64,000 bases of DNA, from assembly GCF_040436345.1 (NCBI RefSeq), contig NC_133223.1:29623493-29687492 (forward strand), written 5' to 3'. This DNA is from Pagrus major (Eukaryota > Chordata > Actinopteri > Spariformes > Sparidae). The notes under the pieces are model-generated. The model did no database searches and was not told where the DNA came from. It saw nothing but the letters and a program-made list of their open reading frames with translations. Each line of letters starts with the position of its first letter. Position 1 is the stretch's first letter. A program made the position numbers and the translations under genes. Below, one piece after another: positions 1 to 10,800 of the stretch.

Positions 1-763
1 AAGAGCTGGAGCTCGCTGTATTAAAGGAATAGTTCTACATTTTTTGGAAATACTTTGGCTTTCTTTCTGACAATTAGAGGAGAAGATTGATTTGTATTCA
101 GAGGTCTATGTGCTAAAGAGGAAGCTAGCAGTCAGCTAACTTATATTGTCGGCTTCCAAATATTGGAAATGTTCTGGCACATTACTCCCAGTAAGAAGTA
201 TAGATTAAACTAACAGGGGCTTATACTGACCTTGTGTGGAAAACGCTGGTGGTATCACCTTATTTCCAGGTGCCAGAAATATATTTTTACATACAAAACC
301 ATAGTCACATGAACTATTCAAAAGTCATGACCTGTCCCTAGATTAAACGAATGGTATGCAACATGATAATTAGATCTTGAGTGATGATGAGCAGTTGTTT
401 TAACCTCCAAACCAAGGGGTTCAGCTCAGCCCTTTTCAGCTAAGCTAAGTTAGCCAGCTGCTGGCTGTAGCTTCAGATTTAGAGCGTGGACATGTGACTA
501 GCATCAGTCTTCTTATCTAACTCGAAGAAGAAGAAAGCAAAGTGTATATTTCCAAAAATGTCAAACATTTCCCCTCATACTGAGCAGATTTAAGAGTAGT
601 TTAGCTGTTGAACTGACTCTGAAATCATGTATATATCATCATAAAATCCACCTGAGCACACCTGAAAGCCGAGTCCATGGTGTGAAACCATCCTCAGGTG
701 CCTTGTCTTCCCTTTGAGCAAACCTTGAATCAAAACGACTGAAGATAATTTGTCTTCCCACAG
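1..763 (+). other. Last intron of the slc4a3-like gene (partial)
   Basis: This is the intron before the terminal anion-exchanger exon. I found no open frame with a donor that could be the preceding exon, so that exon lies outside the window. Most of the stretch (21-572) is a fold-back repeat. Confidence 0.6.
21..572. repeat. TTAA-started fold-back (MITE-like) element in the slc4a3 intron
   Basis: The left end starts TTAAAGGAATAGTTCTACAT and is followed by TTTTTTGGAAATACTTTG. The right end carries the approximate reverse complement (GTATATTTCCAAAAATGTC, 544-562). The arms extend inward: GAGGAGAAGATTGAT and GAAGCTAGCAGTCAGC near 75-135 pair loosely with GTTAGCCAGCTGCTGGC and CAGTCTTCTTATCTAAC near 450-525. 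The layout is that of a non-autonomous inverted-repeat DNA element. I recognise the family as common in teleost genomes but cannot name it. Confidence 0.55.
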
Positions 764-841
764 CTGGACTGCGACGAGGATTCCCCCAACTTTGACGAAG
801 ACGGACGAGACGAGTACAACGAGATCCACATGCTTGTGTAA
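764..841 (+). CDS. slc4a3: SLC4 anion exchanger, terminal coding exon (AE3-like), partial gene
   Basis: This is the last coding exon of a bicarbonate transporter that swaps chloride for bicarbonate across the plasma membrane. A pyrimidine-rich acceptor (TGTCTTCCCACAG) ends at 763, and 25 codons then lead to TAA at 839-841. The peptide starts LDCDEDSPNFDEDG and ends DEYNEIHMLV. The acidic stretch, DEYNE core and hydrophobic-V end match the extreme C-terminus of SLC4A1/2/3 proteins. The FDEDG-DEYNE-HM pattern is closest to my recollection of AE3, and SLC4A3 lies on human 2q near IGFBP2, so slc4a3 is preferred over slc4a2. The usual MPV end is MLV here. The rest of the gene is upstream of the window. 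Confidence 0.8.
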   Translation: MDCDEDSPNFDEDGRDEYNEIHMLV

Positions 842-1860
842 ATTCAAACCGGACCCCGGCCAAAGATGACTTCCTTTCATCCTCCAGCTCTGACCAATCA
901 GAGCGAGCCTCTTTTGGGGAAAACCTCAGTTGTCTGTGGGTAGCGGTGACAAAAGCGAGAGGAGGCTACCTGTTTGTAAAATATTCAAAAAGCTATAGCT
1001 GGATAATCACCTCTTACCTTTGTTTGTTAAAGAGCACACCTAATGTTAGATCTCTGTGGTGGCGTCGTGTTAAACCCCCCCTGAAGATGTTTATTGTGCC
1101 AGAGGCCTGAAAACAGCTCTGAGCAGCCTACCTGACGTGGACGATGCAAAAAACTTTTTGTCCTTTGTATCCCTTTAATTACTCTGCAGGTTCTGGGCGC
1201 AAGTGCAATGATGATGGTGACCTCTAGGACTACAGCAGGCTGGATGATATATTTTTTGTCCTGAACGTGGGACGCAGGGTCAATTTGCTTTCATTTCATT
1301 TCATTTTTCACCAAAATTCGTAATTGTTCATGCGAATTGACCCTAAATCTCAAAGCCCTGAGCTCCACTGCCTACATGCTGTAGTTTAGCTGCCGTTTTT
1401 CCTTTATACTACTGCCACTGCCTATAGGTTGCAATGATGTGCAAACAAGGAGTTAAGTAGTCCTTTTCCTTTCTGTACAGACTTTTAGTAATGAGCACTT
1501 TGACTGGGCAAAAGTTCACTTTTGTCGCTGCCAACCGAGCTCCCCTGGCACGAAGCCTTCCCTCTAAATGTAGTCTCCCCTTGAAGCCAAAATCTCTACA
1601 GAGACTGTGCAAGCCTCCTCGAGGGGTGTTACTGTACTTTGTTAGGTGTTTAATGCCCGACATACCAGTCCACTGACCCCGTTATTGTGACCTTGGATGT
1701 AATAAGTAAATAGCGAACACTGGTCTCAACCTTATTTTTCTACTTTGTCGTATCTATTTATTTTGTGACGGTTGGACTTGAACGCCACGCCAGATTTCTC
1801 AGTGATGTTTAGACTCCGACTATAAGAAATAGTGTGAAATAAAAAGAACGTAGTGTAGGT
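842..1860 (+). other. slc4a3: slc4a3-like 3'UTR (inferred)
   Basis: This runs from the TAA at 839-841 to the first canonical polyadenylation signal. It has no repeats that I recognise and no long coding frame. The extent is inferred only from the position of AATAAA at 1838. Confidence 0.5.
1838..1843 (+). promoter_or_regulatory. slc4a3: Candidate polyadenylation signal of slc4a3
   Basis: This is the first AATAAA after the anion-exchanger stop codon, about 1.0 kb downstream. A GT-rich stretch (GTAGTGTAGGTTTG) follows within about 15 bases, as expected of a downstream element. Confidence 0.55.
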
Positions 1861-2455
1861 TTGACATGTTCAAAAACAAGAAAATATGTCGTTATTCATG
1901 GGTTCTTTCATCTTCTCTGCAATATTTCCATCGCGCGGCGCATTTTTTTCACTGATGTCATGAATAATATAATAACACACTCGACTGGAAAAGCATAGAA
2001 AACTAAGCAAAACACACACAAGCACTGAGAAACGCTGGGGAACAGTTGAGTGTTGGCAGAATGTATGAATGATGCATTGTACAGTAAGACTGTGAGCTTG
2101 GAATTATAATGTACCATCTGTGTTCAGAGTTGTTTTTGAAAATGCCCAGAGATTTAGTTTTCACCTCCTATATTTTGAGCCCACTATAGAATTTTAATTA
2201 CCGCTCAGCCGCTGACACTCCACAATGTTTTCAGAAACCTTACTTCTGTCACACAGAGACACCAGTTGGTGGCACAACATTTCATAAGAGAGTTAATTAT
2301 TCAGTATCAAGCGTGTGTGTGATGCTCATGTCTAAGAACTGATGTAGATTCCACTCAAAATACTTCATTTTGGAGCTAAAGCTAGTGTTTCTGGGATGGT
2401 CTTTGTCAGCTTTATCAAACACGATGGTTTTGTATGATAAAGTTTTGTAAAAAAG

Positions 2456-2466
2456 AAATATATATA

Positions 2467-2497
<31 letters not shown>

Positions 2498-2502
2498 AGA
2501 TG
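2456..2502. repeat. (TA)n then (GATATA)n microsatellite
   Basis: An uninterrupted TA run passes into four imperfect copies of GATATA at 2480-2502. Confidence 0.9.
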
Positions 2503-2689
2503 TAGTCAAAGATCAGATAGCAGCAGATGTGCTGTAACCTGGCAGTATCTCCTCACTGCAATGGACCGACTCGACTCTTGGTGGACGATAGCACGAGATT
2601 ACCTGAAAGGTGCTTAATAGAAAGGATTAACACTTTTCTGCAGCAACCCAATTGCCAGAATTACTGTTGTGATGCAGTGTAATGTAGGT

Positions 2690-3145
2690 TTCTGCAAACC
2701 ACGGATATGTTGCAACTATCTTTACGTGAGCTTATGGTCTGGTCAGGTTAGGGCACTGGACAACTTGGTTGTAATTAGGAAAATATCATCTTTACATGCA
2801 TAAAAATGTTGAGACACCGTCACAAACCGTGGTCTGTCCAACACATCTTCAAACCCAAACGATTGAATAGGTAGATAGCAACTCCCAAAAAGACATATAT
2901 CATTGTTGCAGCACACCCACGAAAGGTGCACTGCTGCCTCATCGTACGGTTGCAGTTGGTTAGGTTCAGGAAAACATTGTAGTTTGAATAAACACAACGT
3001 TACTGATGTAAATTCAGCTCTGAACGTAACAACATTATGTAGGTAACTGAAGTTACATGACTTAACTTTATACTACTTCACCTGACTTCCTTCTTTGCTG
3101 CTGTAATTATTACTACAGCCACTAGAGGTCGCTGCCCAACAACAA
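2690..3145 (-). repeat. Dispersed repeat family A, reverse copy
   Basis: The segment 3060-3138 (ACTTCACCTGACTTCC, then TAATTATTACTACAGCCACT and AGAGGTCGC) is the reverse complement of 10455-10530. The TGCAAACCACGGATATGTTG and GGTTAGGTTCAGGAAAACAT modules match family members at 10690 and 43400. I cannot assign it to a named family. Confidence 0.5.
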
Positions 3146-6088
3146 ACATGGATATTGGTCATAGCAAGCTGCTTTCACAGCCGGCCAATATGATCATCTC
3201 CCCGGTGAGGATGGTGCCGGTCTCTTGCCTACTGTAGCTTTAACCCCTCCACCGTGATGGGTATTGCAGAAGTTTTGATATGATATGTGCGAAGCGTACA
3301 AATTTGAGCATCTCCGTGGTTTGCCGAGACGTAAAAAATGCCAACATTTTATTCTGACAAATGGACCGTATGCACGCTGTTACACCGACATTCAAAGAGT
3401 CCTTCTACCTTCTATCCTCACACCTTCCATTTTTTTCTACAACGTATACAAATATTCATAGTGGAATCAGTAAAGAGACACTGTGTGGCAGCTGAGGAGG
3501 TTTCTGTAAATAACTATTAAATATGACAGAAAAAACTCATAACGTTTTCTTGTATTTACTGGATAATAACGATCACTGCTGTGGGCGTATGATCTACTGA
3601 AAAAAACTCCAAAGTGCTACAAAGTGAAGCACAGGTTGTGACATTGAAAGTACACATAAAATACTTTGAATGGTCAGCAGTGTAGTGTAGTTTTTGTATG
3701 TTAACCCACAAGAATTTGTGTATCTCACTTCACATAACCGTGACCCACATTTACGAGCCATGCAAGAATTCTGTCTCAGGGGAAACTGACCTTCGATCTG
3801 TAAATATTGCTTCCCAGCCTTTAGTTTGTTGTCTCTTTTGTGTACATAAAGCGGTCAAGGCAATCCAACACTGTTGTAAATGTAAAAAAAATATATGGCT
3901 TACAGTCCGGAGGTTTTGTGTCGCACAATGGAGGAAAAGGAGGTCAAGAGAAAAGAGTGACACGCAGTTATACCTGTAAATTAACCCTCCATTGTTCTCT
4001 TCACACTCCAAGCCTCACTTTGATGTGAAGCACTCACCTGCTGTCGTCTGTGTTTAATCCTGCAGCTCCTCCAGGTTAATGAGTTACTGACTGTGCTTTA
4101 CATTAGCACTCTATAGCAGTCGATATAGGCCGGCCCTCTCGGCCACATGTTTATGTTACAGGGGACAGGAATGGCAAACCGAGGGCAAAAGGCACTGATA
4201 AGTTTTCATGACGTTACTGAATGTAAATGTTTGGCTGCCCTGTGTTTACAGGCTCGTCATATTGTTTGTCAGAATTAGAAAAAGCTGTCCAGCAAATTGA
4301 GATTCATTAACGACAAAAGCTATTTAGAGACAGTTGAAGGGTTGCTTTAAGTACACAAGAAGAATTGTGTTTGATGTAAACGAGTGAGACTATAGCTCGA
4401 TTCTTTTAAATACTGAGGTTTAGCCAACCTCCCGCCCCCACATATAATTTTAAGAGGCATAGGAAAAACAACTGTTGTGTCATTCTGCGTTCACGTGCTC
4501 CTCAGATGGTCCCATTTCCCAAGTTGGGAAGTCGTTCTTCCCGACTACCATGTGTTTGAAGCGACATGTTTGACTGTAGGAGCAACATGGACGCCAAAAA
4601 GAAGTTGTTTTGTGTTCAAATGAAAGCATAAAGGACACGATTAAATGACTATACAATGTCTGACTTTGGTAAAAGTGTCTTTACATCAACCCAATATTTA
4701 CTTTGGTCATACGAAGTCAACTTGTGAACCAAAATGTTCTTTACTCGAGAGGGCATTCGTGTGAGTTTTCCCATCATTCTGACAGAACGTGAACGCACCG
4801 TTAATATGGATATTTTTACATATTTAATTCATCAACAGCTTTATTTTGCCTTTATTTATTTATTTAACCTTTCAAGAACTGGTCTCCATTTTGGGTCTCT
4901 GCTCAGTTTAAACTCCAACTGACAGCAGAAACAGTCGACTGAACCGAGCATCATCCGATTTGAAGATTTTAACGGTGACCTTTACAAGCTCGACGCGCAC
5001 ACGTCTTGTTGAAGCCTGTTTGCCAAAAAAATTGCTTGCAAACAGTTTGACATTCTCAAGCCCTGGTCTTTATTAAAGCTTCTGCTTCGTGAATAGTTTT
5101 GTCATTAATAAACTTCCATACATGACCAGCAACAGGCCGATATTCAGTCAAGTACACCCACAACACTTACTGTACAGGTGCAACGCTGTGAGACACAAAG
5201 ATTAGATCAACACCAAACATGATTGTGGGGTCAAAAACTCCATTCAGATAAAGATTTGAATCACTGTGCAGGAGTTAATCTCTTCCTAACTAATTATAAA
5301 TTAGCTTTTCAAACTTCTGATGTGACTATTGACCGATGACATTTGGCCCGGTCGTTTGGCGTCTGCCTCCTGAATCCAGTAAAAAAGTGTATTTGCTGTG
5401 CCGGTTGACCCACAGTGGTTAAAAGAGTCACACGGGTCAACATCCTTTGTTGTCTGAGAACACAAGTCTGTTGGACTGTTCAACACGTCCACGTGCTCTT
5501 GTTATGACAAGAACTGGTGTGTCTGGGTATGTGTGCGGAGGGCCAGAGCCGAGACAGAGCCGGCACAGCATATACTGTACTGTAGCAAAACATCCTTCCA
5601 GTATTTACATTGAGGGAAAAAGTAGAATTGTGGGTATTATTTAAGATAATATGAAGTGCGGGTTGCTGCCACTCTTCTGTCTGGGTGCTAGATGTTGGAA
5701 ACACGCGAGATGAAAAAGAAAAATAGTTTTTTTGACCCTCAAAGAGTTCTGCCATGTCAATGAGTCGAGTTCACCACAATTCGTCGCCTGATACCACCGT
5801 GGTAGCCGTGCGGACCACCCACCCAAATCTGAGACCCGGCTCTGTTATTGTTGAACCTCTTTTAATTCGACATCATTACGTCTGGCGATCTCGGAGGTTT
5901 CTAGCATATGGAATAAGTGTGCTGGGGTTCGACCGTTGTGTAGCTGTAAATCAGATATGTGTGAAACTAGATCGACTATTATAAGGAAGGTTGTTCCCTG
6001 AAGAGCGTCAGTTAAAGTGGAAAAAGGATCTCTTTTTTTGGGATACTTCTGGAATGCATTTCATTTTTCTTTTTAATCACACTGCATA

Positions 6089-6194
6089 CCAAAGGATTAG
6101 CTCCCTTAGCAGGATTAGTTTCCCTAATTTTAGGTCTTTGTCATCAGATTTTGTCGATCTCCTTATGTTTATAAGTTGAATACTAATCCTTTGG
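6089..6194. repeat. Small element with 12-bp perfect inverted ends
   Basis: CCAAAGGATTAG at 6089-6100 pairs perfectly with CTAATCCTTTGG at 6183-6194. The roughly 106-bp span could be a tiny MITE or simply a hairpin. No target-site duplication is clear. Confidence 0.35.
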
Positions 6195-6819
6195 GGATAG
6201 TCTCTTTGTATCCAGTGACATTAATGGTTTTATTTCAGTGTTTTCGCTCATTGAAAGCCATGCTTTCCATTAAAACATAAGTATTTATCTAAGAGGACTG
6301 TTAAAGCTGCATTAAGCAATTTTTTTCTAACCCCCAGGGCACAGAAAAGAAACAGAAAGCCGAGTGAAGGTGTGAAGGTTAACGCGTGAATCGTCCTTGT
6401 TACACATCCAGCAGAAACAGAGCATCATGGGTATAATTTGTGTCCTGTACTCCTTTTTGGATCGCTGTATGCTCGACTCTCTTCAACGCCCTCTTGTTTA
6501 CTTCCTCTCTGTTCGATGCGGGGCAGGTAGAACTGCAGATTCTGGGTGTTGATCCACGGTGAGATTGGTGTTACTAGCATGAGTTCACGTTATTACATTC
6601 AAACACGTTGCTAAAATGCAGCTTTACATTGTTTTGAGGACACAGTTCTTCACGAGGTCTGTACAACGATCCTTCTTCGATGTAATCTGATGACGAATTA
6701 ATGAAATGCAGTATGTTAGCGTTCGTAACAGACTGACACTTTGTTGTGTGGATAATTGTATAGCAGGTCCACCTTGCTATCGCTGTAAAGAGGTTTTCAA
6801 ACGACTGTAAAGCATTATT

Positions 6820-7549
6820 TTTTTGTCTGAAATAAATATTTATTATGTGTTTCAAATACAAACAGAATCATTTTCCTTTCTTTAAACAAAAAGTTACAAC
6901 ACAATACAGATTCAGGGATCAACACAGAGACGTCTGGAATGAAGCTGGACTGAAAACAGTAAATCACTGTTAAAGGTTTTTGGGTTTTTTTCTCTACTTA
7001 CTATAGGTGCCAGATGGGTGGGGTTCAACATATGACAAAATAATGAGTTCCAGAAAGTTGAGACATTCACAGCAAAAGCATTCAGACAGTCAAGTATGAA
7101 TTTCTGTCTACAGAAAGTATGATATGTGTGATGCATTACACGCCCAGCTAGTGAGGGTTAGAGAACATTTTGACATTTTGGGGAGAAAACCGAATGATGA
7201 TGAATGAATTAGTGAATAAAATGATGAATGGCTTCAAGAGGTGAGCCTTCAAAATCATGTATACGTATGGATTTGAACGTATTGAACGTTAGCGGGACAC
7301 TTTTAAGAATATTACAGATTTAATCTTTAATCAGATTGTAATAGCGGAGTGGTATGTTGGTCTTTGTTTGTATGTTTGTGTCCAGAATCATGCTAACTTT
7401 GTTTTAGAGACTTCAGGCAGATTTTATCAGGGCGAACATCCATCCTATCCACATTTGTTGAGTGTGAAGTTAGCATGACCCACTGTCAGAACGGGCCACG
7501 ATTATGAGAATAAGTCCCAGGCTGCAATTTCCCAGTCAGCTCCAGCTCA
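6820..7549 (-). other. ramp 3'UTR (inferred)
   Basis: This stretch lies between the ramp stop codon and the minus-strand AATAAA at 6844-6839. No other gene signal is visible. The boundary is only as good as that poly(A) call. Confidence 0.4.
6839..6844 (-). promoter_or_regulatory. Candidate polyadenylation signal of ramp
   Basis: TTTATT on the plus strand reads AATAAA on the minus strand, about 0.7 kb beyond the ramp stop codon. A second AATAAA-like overlap (AATAAATATTTATT) makes this an AU-rich palindromic spot. Confidence 0.4.
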
Positions 7550-7808
7550 TCAGAGCCCCAACCTGCCTGGCATCTCTATGTTGTAGGTGGTGAGACCGTG
7601 ACACAGAAGTGGCAGGAAAAGTGTGGCTATGACGACAGGTGCTATTAACATGATGACAGTGGTGAGCGGGGGGTCGTGGACCTGTCCACAGAATGAAAAG
7701 TACGTTTCGTGGACCTTCAAGAAGATCTTGTCAACGAGAAATCCGCGGCCCGAACACCAGGACTCTTTTGCCCAGTCGTCGACGCAGTGCTTCAGTTTGT
7801 TGTAGACG
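7550..7808 (-). CDS. ramp exon 3 (ectodomain end, membrane span, tail)
   Basis: The acceptor is CTCTTCTTCTGCAG|C, and the stop TGA is at 7552-7550. The exon gives residues 62-147: cysteines 70, 80 and 102, the FLKVHETYF motif, HDPP, one hydrophobic span and a 16-residue tail ending MPGRLGL. It reads open through 86 codons with no frameshift. Confidence 0.87.
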
Positions 7809-10800
7809 CTGCAGAAGAAGAGAGGAAAGTTCAGATGGATGAAGATGGTTCCAGCAGTCCTGAAGATTTCACTGTTGTGGGGCTGTAGGTATTGACATTA
7901 ATTTGAAGGCTGAGATTCAGAAAACGCTTTATAATTTGACTTTAAGCTCCTGTTGGTAAGCTAGTTGATTTTTGAGTCTAATTCCCAACTCGTGAAACAC
8001 TGACGCTGTAGGACCACTATCTAAAAAAACTCAGTATTTGACTTACCAACAGCAGCTTTAACTTTCTTGTGTTGTCGAGGGGGCAGTGTGTATCATTCCT
8101 GTCATTTAGGTGTCATTTAGCAATACGAACATTTCTCATTAATAGATCCTGGCGTCTCACAGCTTTGCCATTAAACAGTAAAATTAAATCCAAAAATACA
8201 TTAAATGCTTTTTTATAGTGTTGTATCATGTTTCAAGTCGCTGCATGTTGACTTTAACATGGAAATGAATGAAACACAATGTCTTGAAGATAGAAAAAAA
8301 CATTTATAATAGTTCCAGAAATGTTGAGGCATTTTCTATTTCATGTTCTGCATTTTTAATGAATGTTGATGAAGGTTTTCAGTCATCCAGGTCATGGTAA
8401 TAAGTGCTATATCAACTTATTTCGGGTCCTTGAAGACGTTTCACCTCTCATCCTAGAAGTTCTAACTAACTGGAGCTCCATCTACGTCAAGCTGGAATGG
8501 CCATCTTTGAACAGAGGAGGTGGCCTACGATGCAGTGTTGAGTTCCCTCCCAAGACAGCTTAACAACCATTCACACCTGGGCTCATAGCTCTAACAACCC
8601 ACATGAAGGCCGGTTGGGTCAACGACCTACAAGTGGCCCTAACGACTCTGAAACTCAGAGCTCACACGTGCCCTTAACGACTCTGTAAGGACACTCCCAT
8701 ACAGAGTTTAAAAGCCTGCAGCTCCCCTCCAGTTAGTTAGAACTGAAGAAGCTTCTCAGATGAGGGGTGAAACGTCTTCAAGGATCTGAAACAAGTCCAG
8801 CTGCCTGCTCAAGGACACTTCAACATGCAGTTGGAGATTTGAACCAGCAACCTTCTGATTACTAGACGACCTGTTCTACCTCCTGAGCTATAGCCGGCCC
8901 ATATAATCCCATCAGTCCACATCACCACCATGCCAACAATTACAGTTAATATTGCCGAAGCTAAGATGGGTGACATGGCGTTAACACCAGGTTAGCAGAT
9001 GTCACAGTAATGCAACACGCTTTTCAGCACATAAGTTTTCCAGGTGCCCCGAGAGTCTGAAATAGCATCTGTCAGAGCAAATGATGGAAATAATTTAAAA
9101 AAACTCAAAGGGTTGAGAACCGCTGAGCTAAAGCATGGTTTGGAAAATGGTCACTGATTTACCAATATGATTTAAAGTGAGCTGGCGTGGTCCCTTAAAG
9201 CTGCAATTTTCTTTTTAAACTCAGCATTTTCAGATAAAGTGAGCCAAAAACATCTCGCCCCAAGCTTTTTATATACGGAGAAATCCCACACTGATGTTTA
9301 GGAGGCAGCTTACATTTCACTGGTAAGTTTGATAAGTCACGTCCTCTGGTTGGAGAAGCGACCATAGCCTCGCTACAACTACATAAATCATGCAATTAAG
9401 TTGCCACTACAACAGTTTTGTGTGGAAAACATCCACGGAGGTTGACAGCTGGAAGCCTGATAAACCAGCTGGGCTCCTTGTGATGATGGACGCTCCACCC
9501 TAACACCATTTGAGCTCAGCCCTAAATCATGTTAACGGTCAAATATGGATTATTACAGTCATAATTAAAGTCTACTGTAGGTAACACGGCAAGAGTGAAA
9601 AGTCTCCACAAACAACTGCCGTCTGGGAATATGAAACCAGGAGCAACAGTCGAATGCTTTTTCATCAAAAGGTGAGTAATTAGCTTGAACGTTCAACCAG
9701 AACCAAACGTAGCCAGGAAACAGTAAAGTATCTGACTTTCCCATGACTAAAGGTCATATATCTTCACTGAAAAGGCCATTAAAAAAATCCAGCCATCCTG
9801 CATTTTCACCCACCGGGCCCTACAATGTTGAACTCAAGTACGGCTTCCCGCAACACGTGCATGCTAAGACTCACAGATGGCATGGGCATATGTGCACAAC
9901 TTATCATTTAAGATGTTCTAATCAAAGCCCTGGTCTTGATTCAAGTCCTTTAATGTTAGGTATCTCCAATACCAATATGATACCTGTATTTATGTTGGTT
10001 AAATACGTGTCAGACACATTGAAATAACAGCTGTGAGCAACTCAAAAAGGATTTATTGTTAGCCGAAACATTTGTTTAGAATATGTGTGGATCAGCACTT
10101 TCTCTTTACGGCAATTTCTTTTTCAGATTTTCTCAAAACATTTTGTAAATGATGGCAAAAAGACAGTGAAAATAAGATTTTACCGTTTCACAGCCGGCCA
10201 CGGACACCCGTCCTGATATCCGCTTGTCTCCACGCTCCTGTTGAAGTCTGACAGGCAGTTGTCGACATTGCTGTCAAACATGTACCGGTCACATGTTGGG
10301 ATGACAAATTTCGCAGCCAGTCCTGAAGAAAACAGACGCGGAAGTGAGAAGTTTCCACACAGCTCAATGCAAACAGCAGCCCTCACTGTCCAGCCCGTCC
10401 TCTTCAGAAAAACAACCTTATAGGTCCAAAGCAGCTTATTACAACCCGTTTACAGTGACCTCTAGTGGCTGTAGTAATTATTACGGGAGCAAAGGAGGAA
10501 ATCAGGTGAGGTAGTGTAAAGAGGTTGGGGACAAGCACAGGACTTTCACCCAGGAAACTGCAGTTCAATAAGTTATTTTAACTTACTTACATAGTGAAGT
10601 TACAGTACACGCATAACTTAAGTGCAGTTACGTACATAACGTAGGTTCGTTTATAACTGAAGTTTCATAAGTAACGTAGTTAACACAAACCAAAATGTTT
10701 TCCTAAACCTAATCAAACTGTGAGCGCACAAAGGTCGACCTATTCAGTCATTTAGGTATGAGGATGTGTTGTCGACGTCTGATATGTTGTCATAACATCA

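Larger units (their letters stand above)
1861..6838. other. Intergenic DNA between slc4a3 and ramp (convergent 3' ends)
   Basis: No gene is supported here. The stretch holds a (TA)n microsatellite, one reverse-oriented copy of a dispersed repeat (2690-3145) and a 12-bp inverted pair (6089-6194). The open frames present, including a 76-codon one at 5754-5984, resemble nothing I know and lack splice context. Confidence 0.5.
7809..10183 (-). other. ramp intron 2
   Basis: This 2.4-kb intron is largely repeat-derived: a 120-bp TTAA-type element, a roughly 360-bp element with long inverted ends, and a tRNA-derived SINE. The stretch 9000-10150 shows nothing that I recognise. Confidence 0.7.

Noticed and set aside
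5754..5984. 76-codon plus-strand frame with relatively GC-rich composition
   Set aside because: No recognisable domain, no splice signals of quality and an overlapping reverse frame of similar length.
8833..8890. A functional tRNA gene
   Set aside because: A and B boxes are recognisable, but the arms do not pair and the sequence runs into a SINE tail.
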